A DNA stretch of 7,986 nucleotides from Desulfobacterales bacterium. Lineage in GTDB: Bacteria > Desulfobacterota > Desulfobacteria > Desulfobacterales > Desulfobacteraceae. Where the stretch lies: contig JAKSBO010000013.1 of NCBI GenBank assembly GCA_022361095.1, positions 1 through 7,986 of the forward strand, in the 5' to 3' direction. Positions 1 to 5,062 of this stretch are shown piece after piece. Both the position numbers and the translations under genes were made by a program. Numbering within the stretch: position 1 is the stretch's first letter; the number at the start of each line of letters is the position of its first letter. Under the pieces are notes generated by a model. It was not told where the DNA came from, did no database searches, and saw only the letters and a list, made by a program, of their open reading frames with translations.

Positions 1-50
1 CGCACATATATCATCATGAATTTTTTTTATGTTGGATTGAATCTGCATTG

Positions 51-656
51 TTATTTTGCTTCCTTAAAACTGATTGCGCCTAAAGATGCCAGGGTCTGAA
101 TGAGTTCACACACAGGCAGGCCGACAACGTTGGTATACGATCCGCAGATCTCTTGAACCAGGAAGGCGCCAATGCCTTGTATTCCGTATCCGCCTGCCTT
201 GTCATAGGGCTCTTGGGTGGCTGCATACCAGTTGATTTCATCGCCGGACAGTTGTTTAAAGCGCACCCGGGTGTTCACGGCCGTTGTAACCATATCATCG
301 GAATTGGGTCTGGTGATGGTAAAGGCGGTAAAGACATTGTGTTCCCTGTTATTGAGCCGGCTTAGCATGGCAACCGCCTGCCGGAACCCGTCGGGTTTTC
401 CTAAAATCGTATCATCAACTGCTACTATGGTGTCCGCCCCGATGGTCCAGGCGTCAGGGTAATTTGCAGCTACAGCCTCGGCCTTGATTTTAGATAACAG
501 ACAGACATATTTTTCCGGATCCATGCCCGGATCTATCTTGGATTCGTCAATATCAGCCACATGAATTTTGAAAATGATACCTGCCTGGGCCATTAGCTCT
601 TTTCTGCGGGGTGAACCCGAGGCAAGAATAATTTCTTCTTTGGTTATCTCTTTCAT
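51..656 (-). CDS. maf: Maf-family nucleoside triphosphate pyrophosphatase (dTTP/UTP type)
   Basis: This 201-residue cytosolic protein is expected to hydrolyse non-canonical or excess dTTP/UTP-type nucleotides to monophosphate and pyrophosphate (house-cleaning; the family was first linked to septum inhibition). Family hallmarks seen: the N-terminal loop LASGSPRRKEL (11-21), GADT (73-76) with the catalytic-type Asp, GKP (86-88), EPYDKAGGYGIQG (149-161) and GSYTNVVGLP (172-181). The E-x-x-x-K-A-G-x-Y-G-I-Q-G block matches the YhdE-like branch rather than the YceF m7GTP branch. Length is normal for the family (about 190-210). The start is the first ATG of the frame; AAGGGG lies just upstream but very close (2 bases), so the ribosome site is not ideal. 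The gene is divergent from rsmE, and nothing clear as a terminator is visible in the 50 bases after the stop. Confidence 0.95.
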   Translation of the reverse strand: MKEITKEEIILASGSPRRKELMAQAGIIFKIHVADIDESKIDPGMDPEKYVCLLSKIKAEAVAANYPDAWTIGADTIVAVDDTILGKPDGFRQAVAMLSRLNNREHNVFTAFTITRPNSDDMVTTAVNTRVRFKQLSGDEINWYAATQEPYDKAGGYGIQGIGAFLVQEICGSYTNVVGLPVCELIQTLASLGAISFKEAK

Positions 657-790
657 GGCCCCTTATGTATCATAATTCGTGGTCATCCAGAAACAGCCTT
701 TTTGACTAAATGTTTCTTTTGGAAAAAAGTTCATTTGCGGAAAACGCCTTTGCCGGAATTTAATATTTTTTAAATTGAAAAATAAATTCA

Positions 791-820
791 TGGTCAAGGA
801 CATCTGCTGCATACTATAAT
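791..820 (+). promoter_or_regulatory. Putative sigma70 promoter of rsmE
   Basis: A perfect -10 hexamer TATAAT is at 815-820, with TGGTCA (4 of 6 to the -35 consensus) at 791-796 and an 18-base spacer. Transcription would start near 827, giving a leader of about 35 bases before the rsmE ATG. The other intergenic bases between maf and rsmE (657-790) are AT-rich and show no other clear site; no good promoter for maf was found. Confidence 0.5.
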
Positions 821-861
821 TTTTAAACAATTAACCATTTTTATCGGAATGAATTGATACT

Positions 862-1599
862 ATGCAGAAATTTTTAATCAACAAAGAAGCGATAGATGCA
901 GGTAAGGCCGTGATCCATGGCCAGGATGCAAAACATATATGCAAAGTCCTCAGACTTAAACCCCAGGATACCATTTCCATGACTGACGGCCATGGCACTG
1001 ACTACACCGGCCGTATAGATAAGGCCTCTTTTGAATGTGTGGACATTTCAATTTTAAGTGAAAACAAAAGCCTGACGGAATCCAATCTTGATCTGACATT
1101 ATGTACGGCCATGCTCAAACACAACAAGATGGATGAAATCATTAAGCAGATTACCCAGCTTGGGGTTACCCGCTGGATCCCTTTTTATTGTAAAAGATCC
1201 ATTCCATTGTCAGGTCAAAAAAAGGAAAAAAAGCAGCTCGACCGATGGCGGACCATTGCCAAAGAATCTTTAAAGCAGTGTCGGCGATCCTGTCTGGTAG
1301 ACATTATGCCGCCTATGGATTTTCAACAGGTTCTGGCCTTTTCAAAAGTATATTCACACAGGATTGCCTTCTGGGAATCATCGGACCGCCCCCTTGCCGG
1401 AATGGTTCCCGGAGAAAATAATAAAGCGGTGGTCCTGATCGGGCCCGAGGGCGGGTTTGAAAAAAAAGAGATCGAACTCGCCGTTGAATCCGGATTTATC
1501 AGCTATTCACTCGGGCCCAGGATCCTAAGGGCTGAGACAGCAGCAGTTTCGGCCTGCGGGTTAATTCAGTATCTGCTCGGTGATATGGGCGGGCGGTGA
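862..1599 (+). CDS. rsmE: 16S rRNA (uracil-1498-N3)-methyltransferase RsmE
   Basis: This 245-residue SPOUT-class methyltransferase uses S-adenosylmethionine to methylate N3 of U1498 in 16S rRNA, acting on the assembled small subunit. The N-terminal PUA-like RNA-binding part covers about residues 1-70 (with the HICKVLRLK segment near 25-33). The C-terminal trefoil-knot domain carries KMDEIIKQITQLGV (89-102), the RW...ES..QCRR helix (129-142), the SAM-loop IGPEGGF (193-199) and LGPRILRAETAA (217-228), all diagnostic of RsmE. Length is typical (about 240-250). The ATG has only a weak GGAA upstream (846-849). The gene appears monocistronic: about 80 bases separate its stop from the tRNA gene, which has its own promoter. 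No convincing terminator follows; the T-rich bases after the stop lack a GC-rich stem. Confidence 0.97.
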   Translation: MQKFLINKEAIDAGKAVIHGQDAKHICKVLRLKPQDTISMTDGHGTDYTGRIDKASFECVDISILSENKSLTESNLDLTLCTAMLKHNKMDEIIKQITQLGVTRWIPFYCKRSIPLSGQKKEKKQLDRWRTIAKESLKQCRRSCLVDIMPPMDFQQVLAFSKVYSHRIAFWESSDRPLAGMVPGENNKAVVLIGPEGGFEKKEIELAVESGFISYSLGPRILRAETAAVSACGLIQYLLGDMGGR

Positions 1600-1635
1600 A
1601 AATATTATTTTTTTAATGCGCTTCTAATTTTTTTC

Positions 1636-1664
1636 TTGACTTGAACGGTCAAAGCACATATAAA
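1636..1664 (+). promoter_or_regulatory. Sigma70 promoter of the tRNA-Phe gene
   Basis: TTGACT (1636-1641) and TATAAA (1659-1664) are separated by exactly 17 bases, each 5 of 6 to consensus. The predicted start is near 1671, about 13 bases before the mature tRNA 5' end, a short leader of the sort RNase P removes. A small inverted repeat, TTGAC (1636-1640) with GTCAA (1648-1652), overlaps the -35 and may be chance. Confidence 0.8.
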
Positions 1665-1683
1665 AGCTGACGTTGTTCGGTGT

Positions 1684-1759
1684 GCCCAGGTAGCTCAGTC
1701 GGTAGAGCAGGGGACTGAAAATCCCCGTGTCAGCAGTTCAATTCTGTTCCTGGGCACCA
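1684..1759 (+). tRNA. tRNA-Phe (anticodon GAA)
   Basis: A complete 76-base cloverleaf with encoded CCA. Acceptor arm GCCCAGG (1684-1690) pairs with CCTGGGC (1749-1755), followed by discriminator A1756 and CCA (1757-1759). The D stem is GCTC/GAGC. The anticodon stem GGGGA/TCCCC encloses the loop CTGAAAA, with anticodon GAA at 1717-1719. The variable loop is GTGTC and the T arm is AGCAG-TTCAATT-CTGTT, including one G-U pair. Every stem pairs and the invariant positions are present, so the gene looks functional. It lies between rsmE and a convergent exporter gene and has its own promoter and terminator; no integrase or duplicated 3' end suggests use as an integration site. Confidence 0.98.
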
Positions 1760-1770
1760 CAATTATAAAA

Positions 1771-1807
1771 GCTTTCAGCGGTCTGCGTTGAAGGCCTTTT
1801 TGCTTTT
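1771..1807 (+). terminator. Intrinsic terminator after tRNA-Phe, probably bidirectional
   Basis: GCTTTCAGCG (1771-1780) and CGTTGAAGGC (1786-1795) form a 10-bp stem (two G-U pairs) around the loop GTCTG, followed by CTTTTTGCTTTT. The stem is preceded by AAAA (1767-1770), so on the opposite strand it is followed by TTTT and could also end the convergent MFS transcript coming from 1864. Confidence 0.8.
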
Positions 1808-1863
1808 AAGGCATCTAATACATCTTTTGGGTTTGATCTGTAATAAATAGACGCAACCTGGTT

Positions 1864-3045
1864 TTATGCCCTTTGAACCGGCCTTGGGGAATTGTCATAA
1901 TCCCACAAAAAGACGGTCACGGCAATGCCGCCCAAAAGAATTAAAATACTGCCGACGATAAAAACGTAGGAGACGCCTATCCAGTCTAAGATTAGTCCGG
2001 AGAGGATGGGGGAGACAATAAACCCCAGCCCCCAGGCGGCGTCGTTGATGCTCATAATGGAGGCCATACCCATGGTCTGCCCCAGACGGCCTGTGATGAC
2101 AAGTCCCCCGGGCAGCGACAGTCCGTTGGCCATCCCCATAAGTATATTGAGTATCAAAATCGGAATAAATCCGTGAACAAAAGGCATGCCCAGAACCGTT
2201 ATGCCACAGGCGAAGGTGCCGACGATGATCAGATGTTTGGGATTGATCCGGTCGGCAAGTCTCCCGCTTATGCGCTGAAGAAAGGCAATTAAAAAGATAT
2301 TCATGGTCAAAATGATACCGACCTGTGAACTGGATAGATCAATCTTTAGGGCTAAAATCGGCAGAAAGGTATAGACTGACCCTTGACCTGAAGCGGCAAA
2401 GAATCTCATAATAAGGATTCCGGCGGCTGTCTTGTGGGTGATTATTTTTCTGAATGGGTAGGGTTGGGGCCGTTTTATCCCGCTTAGATGCATTTTGTCC
2501 GCCGGGAGGAGAACCGCCACAATCAAAGATGTGAGCAGGGCCAGGGCCCCCATGATATAAAAGGCGGCGTTAAATCCCAGGGTATCTCTGATTATGCCGC
2601 CCATGGCCGGGCCGAAGCCAAGACCAATCATGATGGCCATGTTCAATGTTCCCATGTAGAGACCCAGTTTTCGGGGTGGGGCAATGTCCGCCGCCAGCGC
2701 CATGGCCACCGGCACCACCAGAAGTGAGGCCGTACCGTGAAGCAGCCTGACCAGAATCAGGGTTTCGGCATTTTCCGGCAGCACGTAAAAAACGGATAGA
2801 ACCGCATAGATCAGCAGGCCCGATGCAATGAACCGCTTTCTGCCCCATTTATCTGAGATTGAGCCGCTGAAAGGACTTAAAATGGTTCTGGAAATATTGA
2901 AGCCGGCAACGATGAGTCCGACTAAAAAACCCCCGGCCCCGAGTTCCACCGCGTAAACCGGAATCAAGGGCCAAATAATACCAAGCCCCATCATTGAAAC
3001 ACCTACGGCGGCAGACAGAATAAAAAGAATAGCGGATTTGTTCAT
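1864..3045 (-). CDS. MFS transporter, DHA1-like 12-helix drug/proton antiporter
   Basis: A 393-residue inner-membrane protein of the major facilitator superfamily, most like TetA/MdtG-type exporters. About 12 hydrophobic segments are visible in two halves joined by a basic central loop (about 183-205). Motif A is seen as GSISDKWGRKR (61-71) after helix 2, with a degenerate counterpart GRLADRINPK (261-270) in the second half. The motif B arginine is R100 (LVRLLHG), and the antiporter motif C is GLGFGPAMGG (141-150) in helix 5, which argues for proton-coupled export rather than uptake. The substrate cannot be deduced. The ATG at 3045 has no Shine-Dalgarno sequence (the bases upstream are C-rich in mRNA sense), so the start is less certain. 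No regulator gene is adjacent. It converges on the tRNA-Phe terminator. Confidence 0.92.
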   Translation of the reverse strand: MNKSAILFILSAAVGVSMMGLGIIWPLIPVYAVELGAGGFLVGLIVAGFNISRTILSPFSGSISDKWGRKRFIASGLLIYAVLSVFYVLPENAETLILVRLLHGTASLLVVPVAMALAADIAPPRKLGLYMGTLNMAIMIGLGFGPAMGGIIRDTLGFNAAFYIMGALALLTSLIVAVLLPADKMHLSGIKRPQPYPFRKIITHKTAAGILIMRFFAASGQGSVYTFLPILALKIDLSSSQVGIILTMNIFLIAFLQRISGRLADRINPKHLIIVGTFACGITVLGMPFVHGFIPILILNILMGMANGLSLPGGLVITGRLGQTMGMASIMSINDAAWGLGFIVSPILSGLILDWIGVSYVFIVGSILILLGGIAVTVFLWDYDNSPRPVQRA

Positions 3046-3267
3046 TTGGGGGCTTTCGTGGGTTAGTTAAAATTGATGCAGGATAAGTCAAAAACATCTG
3101 GTTGGCAATACCGTTTTAGCCCCGGCGTTATTGTGTAATACTCACACCGATTGTAAAATAAATCGGAGCGTTGGTTGCTTTGCTGTTGTATTTTTGAAAT
3201 CCGCTAAAATTATCGGCAACCCAAATATCAAATATTATATTTAACGATACCCCAATGTGTTGAGGGT

Positions 3268-3285
3268 GCCTCTAATAATTCGAGG
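3268..3285 (+). repeat. Short dispersed motif, copy 1
   Basis: GCCTCTAATAATT (3268-3280) followed directly by CGAGG (3281-3285). The same 13-mer occurs exactly at 6793-6805, where the TTCGAGG end lies 18 bases further on. CCTC and GAGG form a short hairpin. It lies just upstream of the HU promoter-like region. Confidence 0.5.
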
Positions 3286-3360
3286 TGGCCTTGATTAATT
3301 TTATCTCTTGATAAAATATAAAGAACCGGCTAAACATGTTCCCCGCTGAAAAAAAATGAT

Positions 3361-3366
3361 AGGAGG
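3361..3366 (+). promoter_or_regulatory. Shine-Dalgarno site that sets the HU gene start
   Basis: AGGAGG sits 7 bases ahead of the ATG at 3374. An in-frame ATG at 3356 lies upstream of this site and would place the ribosome-binding sequence inside the coding region, so 3374 is the chosen start. Confidence 0.9.
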
Positions 3367-3373
3367 AATAAGT

Positions 3374-3655
3374 ATGAATAAACTTGAATTAATTCAGGTC
3401 GTAAAAGAGAGAACAGGGTTGACCAAACAAGAATCTGCAGACATGGTGAAATTGTTTTTTGATAGCCTCACTGAAACCATGATCAAAGGCGAGCGCACTG
3501 AGATTCGGGGATTGTGTTCCTTTTTCATCAAAGAATACAATGGCTACACCGGAAGAAATCCCAAAACCGGTAAACAGGTTATGGTTCCGGCGAAAAAACT
3601 TCCCTTTTTCAAGCCGGGAAAAGAGTTGAAAGAGCGGGTTGATTACCACAATTAA
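3374..3655 (+). CDS. HU/IHF-family nucleoid DNA-binding protein
   Basis: A 93-residue member of the bacterial histone-like family, which dimerises, binds the minor groove and bends DNA. The dimerising helices are at about 1-40 (MNKLELIQVVKERTGLTKQE). The beta-ribbon arm runs about 50-75 and contains GRNPKTG (60-66), whose Pro63 is at the position that intercalates between base pairs in HU/IHF, followed by VPAKKLPFFKPGKELKERV (71-89). The RNP-KTG-VPAK-FFKPGKELK wording is closer to IHF-like deltaproteobacterial proteins than to classical HU; alpha or beta assignment is not safe. An excellent Shine-Dalgarno supports the 3374 start. The PPC-domain gene begins 12 bases after its stop, so the two are probably co-transcribed. 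Confidence 0.95.
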   Translation: MNKLELIQVVKERTGLTKQESADMVKLFFDSLTETMIKGERTEIRGLCSFFIKEYNGYTGRNPKTGKQVMVPAKKLPFFKPGKELKERVDYHN

Positions 3656-3667
3656 GGCATTTGATAC

Positions 3668-4111
3668 ATGAAATACTCACAGGCAAAGCAAGGAAGAATT
3701 TACATTATTCGTCTTGAGGACGGAGATATCATACACGAGGAACTTGAAACGTTTGCCAGGGAAAAAGCAATAAAAGCGGCGGCTTTAACCATTATCGGAG
3801 GCGCAGATAAAGAGAGCAAACTGATTGTCGGGCCGGAGAATGGACGGACCGAGACAATTACACCCATGGAACATATTCTCAATAATGTAAACGAAATAGT
3901 GGGAACAGGCACAATCTTTCCCAATGAGAAAGGGGAAGCCAAATTACATATGCACATTGCCTGCGGCAGGGAGGCATCGACCGTAACCGGATGTATCCGT
4001 AACGGTGTGCGCACATGGCATATATTAGAGGTTATTTTATTTGAATTGATTGATACCAGTGCCGTGCGTATGTTTGATCCAACCACGGGATTTGAATTGC
4101 TCAACCCTTAA
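3668..4111 (+). CDS. PPC-domain (DUF296) putative DNA-binding protein
   Basis: A 147-residue protein matching the PPC/DUF296 fold, known from plant AT-hook AHL proteins and from stand-alone bacterial and archaeal proteins that form trimers. Seen: an N-terminal strand GRIYIIRLEDGDIIHEELETF (9-29); the core AALTIIGGADK (38-48); LHMHIACGRE (93-102) with the conserved His94-x-His96 pair; then TGCIRNG (107-113), W117-H118 and the closing strand VILFELI (122-128). The three histidines are candidate metal ligands. No AT-hook is present, so DNA binding is inferred from family annotation and from its position 12 bases after an HU/IHF gene; AAGG at 3654-3657 is a usable ribosome site. The exact cellular role of bacterial members is not established. 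It converges on the small gene ending at 4144. Confidence 0.9.
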   Translation: MKYSQAKQGRIYIIRLEDGDIIHEELETFAREKAIKAAALTIIGGADKESKLIVGPENGRTETITPMEHILNNVNEIVGTGTIFPNEKGEAKLHMHIACGREASTVTGCIRNGVRTWHILEVILFELIDTSAVRMFDPTTGFELLNP

Positions 4112-4143
4112 ATATCCCGGAAATCCGGCAAGAAACGAACCGG

Positions 4144-4332
4144 CTATTTTTTCGAAACAGGGGATTGGTATTCGATCCAATCCCCTCTGTTCTGTCTTCG
4201 GTCATTGCCTCCCCGGCAATCCGGACAAAACCGTTTTTCGATACCTGTATAATTCGATGGATTGCGCTGACGACGATCTATTCCGGAGCGTCTTTCTTCC
4301 TGGTTGCGCCGATCTGTTTCTTTTTCCATCAT
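4144..4332 (-). CDS. Small Arg/Asp-rich protein with DRR repeats and a CPDC motif
   Basis: A 62-residue hydrophilic protein of unknown function. It contains three DRR(N/Q) units, at residues 7-11, 19-23 and 44-48, within an arginine-rich background (EERRSGIDRRQR), plus one CPDC (36-39) that could bind a metal or form a disulfide. No signal peptide or membrane segment is seen. The frame stays open further upstream, but the start chosen is the ATG at 4332 because CTCCT on the plus strand (AGGAG in mRNA sense, 4341-4345) lies 8 bases before it; a second ATG follows directly. Transcription is strongly supported by a perfect consensus promoter about 40 bases upstream. Short proteins rich in RRSGxDRR are familiar to me from deltaproteobacterial genomes but have no assigned role. 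The last codons form a 10-bp hairpin. Confidence 0.75.
   Translation of the reverse strand: MMEKETDRRNQEERRSGIDRRQRNPSNYTGIEKRFCPDCRGGNDRRQNRGDWIEYQSPVSKK
4159..4186. repeat. 10-bp perfect hairpin in the 3' end of the DRR gene
   Basis: AGGGGATTGG (4159-4168) and CCAATCCCCT (4177-4186) enclose the 8-base loop TATTCGAT. It lies inside the last codons of the minus-strand gene and 47 bases after the PPC stop on the plus strand. It may slow or end converging transcripts, but neither side has a proper T-run, so I do not call it a terminator. Confidence 0.6.
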
Positions 4333-4377
4333 GATACCCTCTCCTTTGACATTACGGATTTTTATGAGGATATTAAA

Positions 4378-4406
4378 ATTATATTCGTTCGGATTAAGCC
4401 TGTCAA
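4378..4406 (-). promoter_or_regulatory. Perfect-consensus sigma70 promoter of the DRR gene
   Basis: On the minus strand TTGACA (4406-4401) and TATAAT (4383-4378) are separated by exactly 17 bases, matching the sigma70 consensus at all 12 positions. Predicted start is near 4371, giving a leader of about 40 bases that ends in an AGGAG site. Such exact matches are uncommon for chromosomal genes and predict strong, factor-independent expression unless a repressor acts. Confidence 0.85.
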
Positions 4407-4571
4407 ACAAACAGATGTATTTGTAAAAAGTCTGCACAACCTTGACTAATCGTCCTCTATTTGTGCAGGGCCGCCTTTTATTGATTTTTGGGTTTTCCGA
4501 GAAAACAATTGCCTAAAGGTTGGTGATCATATAAAGTGCCCGCCGTAAATCGCAATATGGCAAAATATGTC

Positions 4572-4661
4572 TAACAGCCGCGGGCTGACCTGGCATATCA
4601 TTTGCCAGGCACAGCCCACAACGAAAGTTGAGATATCTGTGTAAGTTATCCGGACTTTTTT
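4572..4661 (-). repeat. Structured dispersed repeat, copy A
   Basis: Read on the minus strand, this segment aligns without gaps to 6924-7013 (plus) with 72 of 90 bases identical. Exact shared blocks are GGCTGTGCCTGGCA, TGATA, CAGGTCAGCC and GGCTGTTA. In plus-strand coordinates, GGCTG (4583-4587) plus CCTGGCA (4589-4595) pair with TGCCAGG (4603-4609) plus CAGCC (4612-4616). Alternatively CAGCC (4575-4579) pairs with GGCTG (4583-4587) across a 3-base loop. The two folds compete for the same arm. It ends about 10 bases before the ribosome site of the CxxC gene. Confidence 0.8.
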
Positions 4662-4682
4662 AAAAAACGAGAGAGGAACCCA

Positions 4683-4874
4683 ATGAAACAATCCGACGGC
4701 AATTGCCCCCGCTGCGGCAAGGCCATACCCAATAACGTGCTCTATCAATGTGCACGCTGTTTTTCAAAATACTGTAAAGCGTGTGACGATGCAAATCAAG
4801 GGAAGAACTGTCCCAAATGCGGCCTGGCCGCAAGGATTGTGCTGGATCAGAGTCCCAGGAAATCACGAGGGTAA
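4683..4874 (+). CDS. Small four-CxxC zinc-finger-like protein
   Basis: A 63-residue soluble protein with eight cysteines in four CxxC pairs: C8/C11, C23/C26, C31/C34 and C43/C46. The spacing CxxC-11-CxxC-4-CxxC-8-CxxC can bind two zinc ions, and the central CxxC-x4-CxxC resembles cross-brace (RING/FYVE-like) treble-clef domains; two successive zinc ribbons are the alternative. The C-terminal tail is short and basic (SPRKSRG). Function is unknown; protein-protein or nucleic-acid binding is possible. GAGAGG at 4671-4676 lies 6 bases before the ATG, supporting the start. It lies next to repeat copy A and about 190 bases before an exporter gene, from which it may be transcriptionally separate. 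Confidence 0.8.
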   Translation: MKQSDGNCPRCGKAIPNNVLYQCARCFSKYCKACDDANQGKNCPKCGLAARIVLDQSPRKSRG

Positions 4875-4877
4875 AGT

Positions 4878-4928
4878 ATGCTGAATTTTATCCGGAAAAC
4901 GTTTTTCTTTAAAAGAAAATTTGTGTAA
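4878..4928 (+). CDS. Possible 16-residue cationic peptide, tentative
   Basis: A frame reading MLNFIRKTFFFKRKFV starts 3 bases after the stop of the CxxC gene, with GAGGG (4867-4871) 6 bases before its ATG. The peptide is hydrophobic and strongly basic (five Lys/Arg). The ribosome-site spacing and position are suggestive, but such a short frame can arise by chance, and no homology can be judged from the sequence alone. Confidence 0.2.
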   Translation: MLNFIRKTFFFKRKFV

Positions 4929-4943
4929 TGGACGCCTTTCTAT

Positions 4944-5024
4944 AAATTTGGACCACCACTGCCAAAGACCGAAATTGCAATGGTTTGGCGGGAAAAAAAT
5001 AGAAATCCGGTCCTTGCCAAATTT
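4944..5024 (+). promoter_or_regulatory. Nested inverted repeats upstream of the DHA2 exporter
   Basis: Outer arms AAATTTGG (4944-4951) and CCAAATTT (5017-5024) are an 8-bp perfect inverted repeat. Inside it, GCCAAAGACC (4961-4970) pairs with GGTTTGGC (4982-4989) with a two-base bulge. A competing pairing GACCG (4967-4971)/CGGTC (5008-5012) is possible. The element ends 38 bases before the exporter ATG. It could be a structured mRNA leader or an operator; no known riboswitch consensus was recognised. Confidence 0.35.
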
Positions 5025-5062
5025 GTAACGTCTGTGGCGCAGTATTCGGAGTTAAACAAGCA

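Larger units (their letters stand above)
3046..3373. other. 328-base divergent intergenic region between MFS gene and HU gene
   Basis: AT-rich spacer that must hold promoters for both neighbours. Seen: a small inverted repeat CCGATT (3147-3152)/AATCGG (3161-3166); a run of AT-rich DNA at about 3220-3250; the short repeated motif at 3268-3285 (see repeat entry); and TTGATT (3291-3296) ahead of TAAAAT/TATAAA at 3312-3322, a promoter-like arrangement with non-ideal spacing of 15 or 20 bases. No open reading frame or RNA gene is supported. Confidence 0.5.
4333..4682. other. 350-base divergent intergenic region between the DRR gene and the CxxC gene
   Basis: Holds the consensus promoter of the minus-strand gene (4378-4406) and the structured repeat copy at 4572-4661. 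Two weak plus-strand promoter-like arrangements are seen: TTGATT (4481-4486) with AACAAT (4504-4509) at 17 bases, and TATAAA at 4530-4535 with no good -35. GAGAGG (4671-4676) is the ribosome site of the CxxC gene. No other gene is supported. Confidence 0.5.

Noticed and set aside
1600..1635. T-rich tract after rsmE as a terminator.
   Set aside because: No GC-containing stem precedes the T-runs; only a weak A/T pairing is possible.
1684..1759. tRNA-Phe as an integration site for a mobile element.
   Set aside because: There is no integrase gene and no second copy of the tRNA 3' end in the window.
3356..3373. Upstream ATG that would add six residues to the HU protein.
   Set aside because: The AGGAGG at 3361-3366 would fall inside the coding region, and HU/IHF proteins begin at the MNK-type start seen at 3374.
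4333..4437. Longer N-terminal extension of the DRR protein to 4437.
   Set aside because: It would place the consensus promoter and the AGGAG site inside the coding region.
4527..4748. Minus-strand 73-codon frame across repeat copy A and antisense to the CxxC gene.
   Set aside because: Its only recognisable part is the translated repeat, and it overlaps a better-supported gene with a good ribosome site.
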